A stretch of DNA of 64,000 nucleotides from assembly GCF_017888565.1 (NCBI RefSeq), contig NZ_JAGHFX010000057.1, positions 48,656-112,655 of the forward strand, given 5' to 3'. The notes beneath the pieces were generated by a model that was not told the DNA's origin, made no database searches, and saw nothing but the letters and a program-made list of their open reading frames with translations. Position 1 is the first letter of the stretch. Every line of letters begins with the position of its first letter. Origin of the DNA: Clostridium sp. (GTDB lineage Bacteria > Bacillota > Clostridia > Clostridiales > Clostridiaceae). Shown here piece after piece: positions 34,000 to 43,349 of the stretch. The translations under genes and the position numbers were made by a program.

Positions 34000-36096
34000 A
34001 TGAATGTTAAAAGAGTAGGAAAAGAATTTTATAAAAAAAATATAATAAAATTTTCAATATTAATAATAATAATTTTAATTATATTAATAAGAGTTTACAT
34101 TAATTATATAAGAAGTATATTGATTGAAGATGCATATAGATTTGTAAAAACTACATCAGTAAAAGAGTCTAGCTCTATATCTAATTTATTTAATATAAGA
34201 AAAGAAATATTAAAATCAATATTAATATCGAATTCAGATATATTAAGTGATTCTAATTATAACAAAGAAGAACTGGCAGTTTTATTGAAGGATGAAGCCA
34301 CACTAAGAGGATTTAAGAGGATAGGTATATCAGATATAGATGGTAATGTAATTACTACAGATGATAAGCGGTATTCTATTAAGGATAGATGGGATTTTAA
34401 AGAAGTAATGTCGGGAAAAGGTCCTGTTTACTATAAAACAAGAGATAAAATTGATAATAGCATAGTTGTTATTAGTACAATGCCAATAATTAATAATGGA
34501 GCTATAAAAGGTATTTTATTTGCAACAGATTCTATAGAAAATTTAATTAACTTATCTAACATAGAAAATTATTTTGGACAGGTGTCAACATATGTAGTTG
34601 ATTCTAAGGGAGATATTTTAGTTACAAATAATGACGCTGTGTTTCTTAGAAATGAAAATATGTTTAATACACTTCTAGAACAAAATAGTATCGATGTGGC
34701 TAATGAAATAATTAGCGATATGGATTATGGAGAAGATGGTATAGAAATTGTTAGCCATAAAAATCAAAAGTATTATTTGGGATATTCAAAAATAGAAAAT
34801 TCAATGGATTTATATGTAGTAGTTTCTTTATCTAGAAATTCAGTATTAGCAAACTCAAATAAAATATTGATATCTAGTATATTGTTAGTTGTAGCAATAA
34901 TGATTGTAACTATATCAGCATTTATTTTATTAATAAGATATAATCAAAAATATGCTCAATTAGAAGAAGCTAACTTAGCTAAAAGAATATTTTTAGCTAA
35001 TATAAGTCATGAGATTAGGACTCCATTGTATGGAATAATGGGATTGACATCGGCTACAATAAAATTAAGTGATAGTAATTTAAAGGTTAAAGAATATCTT
35101 AAGAAAATAGATGTATTATCAAATCATTTATTAAGTTTACTTAATGATGTTATAGATATTTCTAAGATAGAGGCAAGGGTAATAAGAATAGAAAAACAAA
35201 AAATAAAGATTAATAATATTTTGAGTGATATTAATGTCATTATCAAAGATAAAATAAATGAAAAAAATCAAAATTATAAAATAGTTACCGATGGGGTAGA
35301 TGATCTCACTATAATAGGAGATGAACTGAAGCTTAAGCAGATTATATTAAATTTATTAATAAATGCAATTAAATATACTTCTAATGAAGGTACTATATCA
35401 TTATTCATAAAACTAATAAGTAAAGATTTAGATGGAAATGTAAGAATTATGTTTAAGGTAAGTGATAATGGTATTGGTATGAGTGAAGAGTTTATGGAAA
35501 GAATGTTTTTACCATTTGCACAAGAAGATGATTCCAATAGTAGAAAATTTGGTGGAAGTGGATTAGGACTATCAATATGCAAGGGATTTATAGAAGCAAT
35601 GGGAGGAGAATTGCTAGTAGAAAGTAGATTAGGCTATGGAAGTATATTTACATTTGACTTGGAATTTAAGCAATATATGAATGAACAAGAAGAAGATAAT
35701 ATAGAGAATATTGATGAGAAGTTATTAAAAGATAAGAATGTTCTATTAGTAGAAGATAATGATATAAATCGAATGATAACAAATGATATTTTGAAAGATT
35801 TAGGATTAAATGTTAATTGTGCTACAAATGGAGAAGAAGCAATAAAAATGTATTATGAATCAGAAGTTAACTATTATAGTTATATACTTATGGATATTCA
35901 AATGCCAATTATTGATGGGTATAATGCAACTAAAAAAATAAGAAATCTTAAGAGATTAGATTCAAAATCAATAAAAATAATAGCTATGTCTGCTAATGCT
36001 TTTAAAGAAGATAAAGAAGAAGCTATAAATTCAGGGATGGATGAGTATATTTCTAAACCAATAAGTAAAGAATGTTTAATTAAAGTTCTGTTATAA
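34000..36096 (+). CDS. Hybrid sensor histidine kinase (dCache-HisKA-HATPase-REC)
   Basis: 698 residues. TM at about 18-38; an extracellular double-Cache-like domain (FKRIGISDIDGNVITTDDK, YYLGYSKIENSMDLYVVVSL); TM at about 288-310; HisKA with FLANISHEIRTPLYGIMGL; HATPase with LNLLINAIKYT, DNGIGMS and GGSGLGLSICK; C-terminal REC with phospho-acceptor Asp in ILMDIQMPIIDGY and Lys in YISKPIS. No HPt domain follows, so phosphate must pass to a separate HPt or the REC is regulatory. Next to an EAL phosphodiesterase; may tune c-di-GMP or a sporulation/motility pathway (inference). Confidence 0.92.
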   Translation: MNVKRVGKEFYKKNIIKFSILIIIILIILIRVYINYIRSILIEDAYRFVKTTSVKESSSISNLFNIRKEILKSILISNSDILSDSNYNKEELAVLLKDEATLRGFKRIGISDIDGNVITTDDKRYSIKDRWDFKEVMSGKGPVYYKTRDKIDNSIVVISTMPIINNGAIKGILFATDSIENLINLSNIENYFGQVSTYVVDSKGDILVTNNDAVFLRNENMFNTLLEQNSIDVANEIISDMDYGEDGIEIVSHKNQKYYLGYSKIENSMDLYVVVSLSRNSVLANSNKILISSILLVVAIMIVTISAFILLIRYNQKYAQLEEANLAKRIFLANISHEIRTPLYGIMGLTSATIKLSDSNLKVKEYLKKIDVLSNHLLSLLNDVIDISKIEARVIRIEKQKIKINNILSDINVIIKDKINEKNQNYKIVTDGVDDLTIIGDELKLKQIILNLLINAIKYTSNEGTISLFIKLISKDLDGNVRIMFKVSDNGIGMSEEFMERMFLPFAQEDDSNSRKFGGSGLGLSICKGFIEAMGGELLVESRLGYGSIFTFDLEFKQYMNEQEEDNIENIDEKLLKDKNVLLVEDNDINRMITNDILKDLGLNVNCATNGEEAIKMYYESEVNYYSYILMDIQMPIIDGYNATKKIRNLKRLDSKSIKIIAMSANAFKEDKEEAINSGMDEYISKPISKECLIKVLL

Positions 36097-36164
36097 AGTT
36101 TTTGATTAAAAATATATTAAAATATATTAAAATATGTAAGAAAATTTGTCATTGGGGTGATAAA

Positions 36165-36581
36165 GTGAGTAAGGAAAGTATAATATTTATAATTCCGTAT
36201 TTATTTATTATAATATTATTAATAAGTTTAATATTTTTTATAATAGAAATCACAATAAAGAGTAAAGTAATAATTGATTATGAGAATTTTATTAGAATAA
36301 TCAATTGTACATATAGTGATAGAAATAAATTAGACATTAAAGAAAATTTAGAAAAGCTTATGGAAGAGAGTAGATATAAAAGAATAGAAGATTCAATTGA
36401 TGAAAATAGTAAACTAAAAAATTATAATAGTAATCAAATAGAAGATTTGAGAAATAATACAAGATGTAATTCGATGATTAATTTCAATAAGTCTTTACAT
36501 ATAACTTCAAATATAAATAATTTTAATAATGAAAATAATACTAATGAAGAAAAAGGAAAGTTTATTGATGTAGTATTATAA
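36165..36581 (+). CDS. Small single-TM protein of unknown function
   Basis: 138 residues from GTG 36165, with GGGGTGAT 4 nt upstream. One long hydrophobic helix at about 5-30 (FIIPYLFIIILLISLIFFII) and an Asn/Lys/Glu-rich soluble tail, predicted intracellular or extracellular depending on orientation. An upstream ATG at 36102 is in frame but only 5 nt after the hybrid kinase stop and without a ribosome site. No family recognised. It lies between hybrid kinase and EAL protein, so it is likely part of that signalling unit. Confidence 0.7.
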   Translation: MSKESIIFIIPYLFIIILLISLIFFIIEITIKSKVIIDYENFIRIINCTYSDRNKLDIKENLEKLMEESRYKRIEDSIDENSKLKNYNSNQIEDLRNNTRCNSMINFNKSLHITSNINNFNNENNTNEEKGKFIDVVL

Positions 36582-36599
36582 GGGAAAAAGGTAGAAAGT

Positions 36600-37478
36600 A
36601 TGAGTAAAATTATTATAATTTTATTATTAATATTAGTCATTATATTAACTATTAGTCATATGTATAAAGATTGGATTCAAAAATATCGTAAAAAAGATTT
36701 AGATTTTAAAAATGCTTTAATAAACGATGAATTTGATATATATATTCAGCCTAAATATAATTTGAAAAATGAATCTATAGTTGGAGCAGAATGTTTAGTT
36801 AGATGGAACAGTAAAAGTAAAGGTGTAATTAGTCCTGAAAAATTTATTTATATATTAGAAAAAGACAAGTCTATAATAGAGTTGGATTTTTATATTTTGA
36901 ATGAAGCTTTTAAAATTATTAATAGATGGTCAAGCAATGGCTTAAAATTAATTCCTATATCAGTGAATATATCTAGGATAACTTTAATTGAAGATGATAC
37001 ATTCATAACTAGATTAAATTATCTTATAAAAAAATATAATATAGACACTAAGTACCTAGAAATTGAATTAACAGAAAGAATAATGCTTAGAGAAACAAGT
37101 AAGATAGTTTCTGTTATAAAAAAAATAAGAGATCTAGGAATAAAAGTATCTTTAGATGATTTTGGAGCAGGATATTCATCTTTAAATATATTAAAAAACC
37201 TTCCAGTAGATGCAATAAAATTAGATAAATTATTTCTAGATAAAAAAGATATATCAGAAAAGGGAAAAATAGTTATAGAGAATATCATTAATATGGCAAG
37301 GGCATTGGGATTAGAAGTTGTTGCTGAAGGAGTAGAATACTTTGAGCAAGCAAAGATTCTAAAAAGCATAGGCTGTGAAATAGTACAAGGATATTTATAT
37401 GGACGACCTATGAGTATAAGTGAATTTGAGCAGTTAGAGACGTTCAATAAGAACGATTATATTAAGTTGAATTTATAA
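36600..37478 (+). CDS. Membrane-anchored EAL-domain c-di-GMP phosphodiesterase
   Basis: 292 residues: an N-terminal TM helix (3-21), then an EAL domain covering the rest, no GGDEF. The catalytic set appears complete: ECL in place of EAL (GAECLVRW), SVNIS, ELTER, LDDFGAGYSS, IKLDKLF, VVAEGVE and VQGYLYGRP. It would cleave c-di-GMP to pGpG at the membrane. 18 bp after the small TM gene, likely one operon with the hybrid kinase. Confidence 0.92.
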   Translation: MSKIIIILLLILVIILTISHMYKDWIQKYRKKDLDFKNALINDEFDIYIQPKYNLKNESIVGAECLVRWNSKSKGVISPEKFIYILEKDKSIIELDFYILNEAFKIINRWSSNGLKLIPISVNISRITLIEDDTFITRLNYLIKKYNIDTKYLEIELTERIMLRETSKIVSVIKKIRDLGIKVSLDDFGAGYSSLNILKNLPVDAIKLDKLFLDKKDISEKGKIVIENIINMARALGLEVVAEGVEYFEQAKILKSIGCEIVQGYLYGRPMSISEFEQLETFNKNDYIKLNL

Positions 37479-37836
37479 ATAGTATTTTGCTTCAAAGTCA
37501 AAAATGATAGATTCTATGGGAGAATGATAGAAAATTATTATAAGGTTAAGTATGAAGGTTTAGAAAATCATATTTATAAACTTCTAAAAAGTAAAAGAAT
37601 TAACTGCAAATATAAATATATATAAAGATAAAAACTTTAGGATAATTTCCTAGAGTTTTTTTATTATATTATAATGTACGTTATAAATTTGACTTATTAT
37701 ATTTAATAGTACCATATATTAAGTAAACTTTTAAATATGATAAGTCTGTGATATTATATACTAAAAACTTAAGTTGAAAAAATATAATATGTATCTATAT
37801 AAATTTACATAGAGAAAATTATAAGGGGGAAAATTA
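37479..37836. other. Intergenic region after the EAL gene
   Basis: It holds a terminator at 37630 and a 33-codon open frame at 37524-37625 that lacks a usable ribosome site. The remainder is AT-rich promoter DNA of the HAD gene. Confidence 0.6.
37630..37665 (+). terminator. Rho-independent terminator
   Basis: AAAACTTTAGGA and TCCTAGAGTTTT form a 12-bp stem (one G-T pair) around TAATT, followed by TTT. Confidence 0.88.
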
Positions 37837-38637
37837 ATGAACAACAAGGGAATAGTATTTTTTGATGTAGATGGAACTTTAATGGATTGGACAAAAGGTA
37901 TATATGCGCCAACAAATGCTACAAAGGAAGCTATAAATAAATTAAAGCAAAATGGCTATTTAACTGTTCTAGCAACAGGAAGACCTAAGAGTTCTATTAC
38001 AAATGAAATAGTAGAGTTGGGGTTAAATGGATATATAGCATCAAATGGAGCTTATGCAGAAATTGAAAATGAAGTAATGTTCAATGAATGTATAGATAAT
38101 AAAAAGCTTAAAGATGTATTAGATTTTCTTGAAGAAAATGATATTGTATATATTTTAGAGGGACAAGAAAAAAATTATGTTTTAGATATAAATAATGAAA
38201 AAGTTAGAGATCTTGTAACTAAAGCTAATCTAGGTATAGAAAACTTTACAGAAGATTGGACAAAAGATACTGTAAAAACAAGCAAAATAATAGCTATAGG
38301 AAAAGATATAAACTCTTATAAGTTAGTTTGTGATAAATATAAAGATGAAGGTCTTGCATTTATGGCAAATCAATTTGGTGATACATTTGAAATATATGTA
38401 TCAAAATATACAAAAGGTTATGGCGTTAATCATTTACTAGAAAGTCTTGGAATAGATAAAGAAAATGCTTATGCCTTTGGTGATGGTGAAAATGATATAG
38501 AAATGTTTCAAGTTGTAAAGCATGGTATAGCTATGGGAGGATATCATAAGGGGTTAGAGCCACATGCATTTGATTTTACAGAAGATGTTGAAAATGAAGG
38601 TATAGCAAAGGGATTAAAGAAATTAGAATTAATATAA
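37837..38637 (+). CDS. Cof-type HAD-superfamily phosphatase
   Basis: 266 residues with HAD motifs: FFDVDGTLMD (nucleophile Asp), ATGRPKSS, Lys in YTKGYGVNHLLE and FGDGENDIEMF. IIB cap typical of Cof/YidA enzymes that dephosphorylate sugar phosphates or nucleotide-like metabolites; exact substrate unknown. AAGGGGGAAAATTA precedes the ATG. Monocistronic. Confidence 0.92.
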   Translation: MNNKGIVFFDVDGTLMDWTKGIYAPTNATKEAINKLKQNGYLTVLATGRPKSSITNEIVELGLNGYIASNGAYAEIENEVMFNECIDNKKLKDVLDFLEENDIVYILEGQEKNYVLDINNEKVRDLVTKANLGIENFTEDWTKDTVKTSKIIAIGKDINSYKLVCDKYKDEGLAFMANQFGDTFEIYVSKYTKGYGVNHLLESLGIDKENAYAFGDGENDIEMFQVVKHGIAMGGYHKGLEPHAFDFTEDVENEGIAKGLKKLELI

Positions 38638-38794
38638 ATAAAATTCATATATATATAGGTTAATAAATAAAATTAATTATATAGTACTATTATCTAAGAT
38701 TAATTATATAACCAATAAAATTATGATAAATAATTTAGATTTAAGTTATTATAGAAGAAGTTTAATGTATAATAAATAGTAATATTATATAAAG

Positions 38795-38827
38795 TGGTAT
38801 GCTATATAAATTGGTATGCTATATAAA
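38795..38827 (+). repeat. Exact 16-bp tandem repeat upstream of the oxidoreductase
   Basis: TGGTATGCTATATAAA at 38795-38810 and 38812-38827, ending at the ribosome site of the next gene. Each copy carries TATGCTATAT, close to an extended -10. Confidence 0.8.
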
Positions 38828-38839
38828 TGGAGGGATGTT

Positions 38840-39748
38840 ATGAGACTTGGAATAATTGGTTTAGGGGCAATAGCTAAAAAAGCTTATTTACCTATTTTAA
38901 CAGTAAAAGAAGGAGTGGAACTTTTAATTTCTACTAGAAATAAGGCGGTGTTAGAAGAAATATCAAATAAGTATAACATCGACAGAGCATATACTGATAT
39001 TGAAAATTTATTAGAAGAAGAAATAGACGCAGCAATAATTTCAACACATGCAGATGGTCACTATGAAATAGCTAAAAGATTAATAAAAAAAGGTGTTAGC
39101 GTATATATAGACAAGCCTATTAGTTTTAATCTTGAAGAAGCTAAGGAGATAGAGAGATTAGCAAAAGAGCATAACGTTATTGCTATGGTTGGATTTAATA
39201 GAAGATTTTGTCCTAAAGTTAAAGAACTTAAGAGTATAGGAAAAGCAGATATAATTGTAATGCAAAAGAATAGAGAATATCCGCCGGGTGATATAAGAAG
39301 GTTTATTGTGGAAGATTTTATACATGTTGTTGATACATTAAGATTTTTAATGAATGAAGAAGTTAAAGATATTGATATTAATTATCTAAAGCATGGAAAT
39401 AATCTACATAATGTAGTAGTAACATTAAAAGGTGATGGCATAACTGCAGTTGGAATAATGAATAGAACTGCAGGAATAACTGAAGAAAATATTGAATACA
39501 TGATAAAAGGTAATAAATATATAGTTGAAGATTTAGTTGATACTATAGAAGTGAACAATAATGGTAGAACAAAGACTAGTTTTGGTGGTTGGGATCCAAC
39601 ACTATATAAAAGAGGATTTGAAGATATAATAGATCATTTTATAGAATCAGTAAAAAATAAATCTATACCAAATCCATCAATAAGTGATTCTGTGAAGACA
39701 CATGAACTTTGTGAAGAGATAGTTAAGTTTATAATAAATAACTATTAA
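38840..39748 (+). CDS. Gfo/Idh/MocA-family oxidoreductase
   Basis: 302 residues from ATG 38840 (GGAGGG 6 nt upstream; the longer frame from 38816 contains that ribosome site). Rossmann nucleotide site LGIIGLGAIAKKAYLP, then the family's DKP motif (VYIDKPISFNLEEAK) and GFNRRFCP. NAD(P)-dependent dehydrogenase on a sugar or related polyol; substrate unknown. The C-terminal segment HELCEEIVKFI is usual for the family. Confidence 0.9.
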   Translation: MRLGIIGLGAIAKKAYLPILTVKEGVELLISTRNKAVLEEISNKYNIDRAYTDIENLLEEEIDAAIISTHADGHYEIAKRLIKKGVSVYIDKPISFNLEEAKEIERLAKEHNVIAMVGFNRRFCPKVKELKSIGKADIIVMQKNREYPPGDIRRFIVEDFIHVVDTLRFLMNEEVKDIDINYLKHGNNLHNVVVTLKGDGITAVGIMNRTAGITEENIEYMIKGNKYIVEDLVDTIEVNNNGRTKTSFGGWDPTLYKRGFEDIIDHFIESVKNKSIPNPSISDSVKTHELCEEIVKFIINNY

Positions 39749-39855
39749 CATTAATTATAGGCACAAAATAAATTTAGATAAGCTTATTATTAATGGGTTA
39801 TTTTAACTATTTTATTTAATATCCTAATATAATACTTGAAAATTTATAAAAGACT

Positions 39856-39895
39856 AAAATGTGATCTAATAAAAAATATTAGGTCACATTTTTTT
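39856..39895 (+). terminator. Rho-independent terminator
   Basis: AAAATGTGATCTAATA pairs with TATTAGGTCACATTTT (one G-T) around an A-rich loop; TTT follows. Confidence 0.88.
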
Positions 39896-40115
39896 ATTGT
39901 TATGAATAATATTATTAAATATATAAATTATAATTATAGTTTTACATCTTGTAAGTATTAACAATAAAGTCTTATAAAATAAAAATGAATATATAGCCTT
40001 TAAACAAAGGAGTAGCAATACTTTTTAAATAAGAATATTAAATAAATAAAATAGGAATGTAATAAATTTTGTCAATTAAAAATATACAGTAAATGTAAAA
40101 TATTCAGAAAATAAT

Positions 40116-40144
40116 TTGACAATCTGACAACTTAATGTTACTAT
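40116..40144 (+). promoter_or_regulatory. Near-consensus sigma-A promoter
   Basis: TTGACA (40116-40121), 17-bp spacer, TACTAT (40139-40144), about 30 nt upstream of the transporter ATPase start. CAAC/GTTG half-sites flank the -10 and may form an operator. Confidence 0.65.
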
Positions 40145-40174
40145 TAGGTTGTTACTGATTTAAGGAGGTAATTT

Positions 40175-41302
40175 ATGATAGAATTTAGAAATGTTAAAAA
40201 AAGTTATAAGAATAACATTATATTAGAAGATTTTAATTTAAATATAGAGGATGGAAATCTAGTAGTTTTAATAGGGTCAAGTGGTTGTGGTAAAACAACT
40301 TTATTAAAAATGATAAATAGATTAATAGAATTCACTTCAGGAGAAATATTAGTTAATGGAAAAAATATAAAAGATATGGATCCGATAAAACTTAGAAGAA
40401 GTATAGGATATGTAATTCAACAAACAGGTTTATTTCCACACATGACAGTAAAAGAAAATATAGAAATAATACCTAAGCTTATGGGAAAAAGTGAGGAAGA
40501 AATAAACCAAAAAACAGTAGATTTACTAAATATGGTTGGATTAGATCCAGAAAAATATAGTGATAGATATCCAGTAGAGTTAAGTGGTGGGCAACAACAA
40601 AGAGTTGGAGTTGCAAGAGCCTTTGCAGCAGATGCTGAAATAATATTAATGGACGAGCCGTTTAGTGCATTGGACCCAATAACAAGAACAGAGCTTCAAG
40701 AAGAGTTATTTAATATTCAAAAAGAATATAAAAAGACGATAGTTTTCGTAACTCATGATATGGATGAAGCAATAAACTTAGCAGATAAAATATGTATTTT
40801 AAAAGATGGTAAGATACTTCAATATGATACTCCAGAAAATATTCTAAAAAATCCAGCAGGAGAATATGTTGAAGAATTTGTTGGTAAAAATAAAATTTGG
40901 ACTAAGCCTGAAATGATTAAGGCAGAAGACGTTATGATATCAAAGCCAGTAACAGTTAGCCCAAAGAGAAACTTGCTTCAAGCAAGAGAAATAATGAGAG
41001 ATAAGAAAGTAGATAGTTTACTTGTAATAGATAAACTAGGAACATTATTGGGATATATTACTTTGGAAAATCTTCAAAAGGTTGAAGAGAAAAATAAATT
41101 AGTTGAAGAAGTTATGAATAGAGAACCTAAATGGGTTTCAGGAGAAACTAATTTACTAGAGTTACTAGAAGTGTTCAATAACTTAAAGAAAGGATATTTA
41201 CCAGTTTGTGATGATGCTGGTAAATTACTAGGATTAGTAACAAGAAGTAGTTTAATATCAGTTTTAAGTAGTCAATATATTGAGATGGGAGGCGATAATT
41301 AA
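40175..41302 (+). CDS. Quaternary-amine-type ABC ATPase with CBS domains (OpuCA/EgtV-like)
   Basis: 375 residues: Walker A GSSGCGKT, signature LSGGQQQRVGVARA, Walker B ILMDEPFSALD, H-loop VTHDMDEA, then two CBS domains at about 250-370 (AEDVMISKPVTVSPKRN; EEVMNREPKWV). CBS pairs in OpuA-type importers sense ionic strength or c-di-AMP. AAGGAGG is 6 nt upstream of the ATG. Translationally coupled by TAATG to the fused permease-binding protein. Substrate may be glycine betaine/carnitine/choline or ergothioneine. Confidence 0.92.
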   Translation: MIEFRNVKKSYKNNIILEDFNLNIEDGNLVVLIGSSGCGKTTLLKMINRLIEFTSGEILVNGKNIKDMDPIKLRRSIGYVIQQTGLFPHMTVKENIEIIPKLMGKSEEEINQKTVDLLNMVGLDPEKYSDRYPVELSGGQQQRVGVARAFAADAEIILMDEPFSALDPITRTELQEELFNIQKEYKKTIVFVTHDMDEAINLADKICILKDGKILQYDTPENILKNPAGEYVEEFVGKNKIWTKPEMIKAEDVMISKPVTVSPKRNLLQAREIMRDKKVDSLLVIDKLGTLLGYITLENLQKVEEKNKLVEEVMNREPKWVSGETNLLELLEVFNNLKKGYLPVCDDAGKLLGLVTRSSLISVLSSQYIEMGGDN

Positions 41303-42885
41303 TGGGGACTTTTATGGAACAATTAATAACCAAGAAATCGGAAATTCTATCTCTTTTATTAGAACACGTACAACTTACAATTATAGCAGTTTTAATAGCA
41401 GTAGTAATTGGTGTACCTCTAGGTATATTTATAACTAAAAATAAAAAATTAGCTAGTGGTGTAATTGGATTTGCAAACTTAACTCAAGCTATACCAAGTT
41501 TAGCTATATTAGGATTCTTGATACCAGTTATAGGTATAGGATCAGCACCAGCTATAACAATGGTAGTGCTTTATTCTATGTTGCCTATAATAAAAAATAC
41601 TTATACAGGAATAACAAATATAAATCCTGATATGCTAGAAGCAGCAAAAGGATTAGGAATGACTAGTGGGCAAACACTTAAGCTTATAAAAATTCCTCTA
41701 GCAATGCCAGTTATGATGGCAGGTATAAGAATGGCAGCAGTTACAGCAGTTGGACTTATGACAATAGCAGCTTTTGTAGGGGCAGGTGGACTTGGATACT
41801 TAGTATTCTCAGGAATACAAACAGTAGATAATAACCTTATATTATTTGGGGCAATTCCAGCAGCTATATTAGCTTTAATTATAGACTGGATAACAGGAAA
41901 AATAGAAGATGCTACAATGCCAAATGGAATCAAAAAATCAGATGGAACTATGAAGGTTAAAAGAAATGGTTCTAATAAGAATAAGAAGAGAAATACAATT
42001 ATAGCATCTATTTTAGCAGTAGTTATTATAGGTGGAGCATTAGCACAAAGTATATTATCAAAAAATGATAATAAGATAACTATTGCTTCTAAAAACTTTA
42101 CAGAGCAAATTATATTAGGAAATATGTTAGAACAATATATTGAAAATAAAACAGATATAGATGTAGACACAAAGTTAAATTTAGGTGGAACTCAAGTTGC
42201 ATTTAGTGCATTGAAATCTGGTGGAATAGACATGTATGTTGAATATACAGGAACAGCATATGTAAGTATATTAAATATTAAAGAGCCTAACTCAAATACA
42301 GATGAAGTTTATAATATAATGAAAGAAAGATTCAAGGAAGATTATGGAATTGAAGTATTAAATCCAATTGGATTCAACAATACTTATGCAATGGCAGTCA
42401 CTAAAGAAACAGCAGAGAAATATAATTTAAAGACAGTATCAGATTTAGCAAAAGTATCAGCAGATCTGCTAGCAGGTCCTACAATAGAATTTGCTAATAG
42501 AGAAGATGGTCTACTAGGACTTAACAAAGCTTATAACATGAACTTTAAATCAGTTAATCCTATAGATGGTGGTTTAAGATATACTGCATTAAATAGTAAT
42601 GAAACTCAAGTCATTGATGCATTTACAACAGATGGATTAATAGAGCAGTTTAATTTAACTTTATTAGAGGATGACAAGAGTTTCTTCCCTCCATATCATG
42701 CAGTTCCAATCATAAAGGAAGAAACTTTAGAACAATTCCCAGAACTAAAAGAAGTTTTAGGTGAATTAGATGGAAAGTTAACTGATGAAAAAATGAGAAA
42801 ATTAAACTATGAGGTAGATGTAAATAAGAGAGATGCAAAAGTGGTTGCAAGTGAATTCTTAAAGGCAGAGGGACTTATAGATTAA
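41302..42885 (+). CDS. Fused ABC permease and substrate-binding protein (OpuCB-CC / EgtU-like)
   Basis: 527 residues. Residues 1-210 form a five- or six-helix permease with an EAA loop (MLEAAKGLGMTSGQTLKLIKIP). A charged linker and another TM (about 232-250) lead into an extracellular OpuAC-type binding domain from about 257 (ITIASKNFTEQIILGNMLEQ, LGGTQVAFSALKSGGIDMYV, EYTGTAY). The fusion lets the binding domain stay tethered to the channel. The same architecture is found in choline/betaine importers and in the ergothioneine importer EgtU; the ligand pocket cannot be resolved by eye. Confidence 0.92.
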   Translation: MGTFMEQLITKKSEILSLLLEHVQLTIIAVLIAVVIGVPLGIFITKNKKLASGVIGFANLTQAIPSLAILGFLIPVIGIGSAPAITMVVLYSMLPIIKNTYTGITNINPDMLEAAKGLGMTSGQTLKLIKIPLAMPVMMAGIRMAAVTAVGLMTIAAFVGAGGLGYLVFSGIQTVDNNLILFGAIPAAILALIIDWITGKIEDATMPNGIKKSDGTMKVKRNGSNKNKKRNTIIASILAVVIIGGALAQSILSKNDNKITIASKNFTEQIILGNMLEQYIENKTDIDVDTKLNLGGTQVAFSALKSGGIDMYVEYTGTAYVSILNIKEPNSNTDEVYNIMKERFKEDYGIEVLNPIGFNNTYAMAVTKETAEKYNLKTVSDLAKVSADLLAGPTIEFANREDGLLGLNKAYNMNFKSVNPIDGGLRYTALNSNETQVIDAFTTDGLIEQFNLTLLEDDKSFFPPYHAVPIIKEETLEQFPELKEVLGELDGKLTDEKMRKLNYEVDVNKRDAKVVASEFLKAEGLID

Positions 42886-42904
42886 TTGACAATTGACAAT
42901 TGAC
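42884..42904 (+). repeat. Three 7-bp AATTGAC tandem repeats at the stop codon
   Basis: AATTGAC x3, starting inside the TAA stop of the transporter gene, with degenerate GACAATT copies again at about 42950-42970. Confidence 0.75.
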
Positions 42905-43349
42905 AATGGAGAGTAGCCATTTGGAGAAATAATTCAGACTAGAAGAGTGACAATTGATAATGGACAATGCATAATTTAGGAGAGAATTAAGGCAAGATGA
43001 ATTATGAAAAGTCAAGAGTGCAAAAATTTATGAAATAACTTACCTTAGTTGAGTTATGGAAAATTAATTTCTTGTAGTATAAATATACAAAGCTAAAGAA
43101 AATCAATATATAATTTATAATGAAAGAATAAAGAAATGAAAGGAGCTGTCGCTAATGGATTTTATTCCGCTAATGCGACAGCCCCTTTTTTAGAAAAATA
43201 TAACGGAAATTAGGTTTAATAATTATTACTAATTACAAAACATGAATATTCCCTCCAATATACATTGAAATTTATGTCGATTGTTGATATAATTAAAATC
43301 TATTTTGAAAAATAATTACTTTTATATAGAAGTTTTTGGAGGGTTTGCA
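42886..43349. other. Intergenic region before the P-loop ATPase
   Basis: It holds the AATTGAC repeats, about 230 bp of degenerate AT-rich DNA, a terminator at 43142 and the leader of the next gene. No coding sequence supported. Confidence 0.65.
43142..43191 (+). terminator. Terminator with long loop
   Basis: GGAGCTGTCGC (43142-43152) pairs with GCGACAGCCCC (43175-43185; one mismatch), then TTTTTT. The loop carries inverted GCTAAT/ATTCCGC elements. Confidence 0.8.

Larger units (their letters stand above)
39749..40174. other. Intergenic region before the osmolyte-type transporter
   Basis: It holds a strong terminator (39856-39895), about 220 bp of AT-rich DNA with nothing recognised, and a near-consensus promoter (40116-40144). 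Confidence 0.7.

Noticed and set aside
37524..37625. 33-codon ORF after the EAL gene
   Set aside because: GGGAGA abuts the ATG with no spacing, composition is that of AT-rich intergenic DNA, and it ends just before a terminator that already serves the EAL gene.
41601..42170. 189-codon open frame on the minus strand within the fused permease gene
   Set aside because: Antisense to a clear coding gene; its sequence is the complement of the permease and binding-domain codons, and it has no ribosome site.
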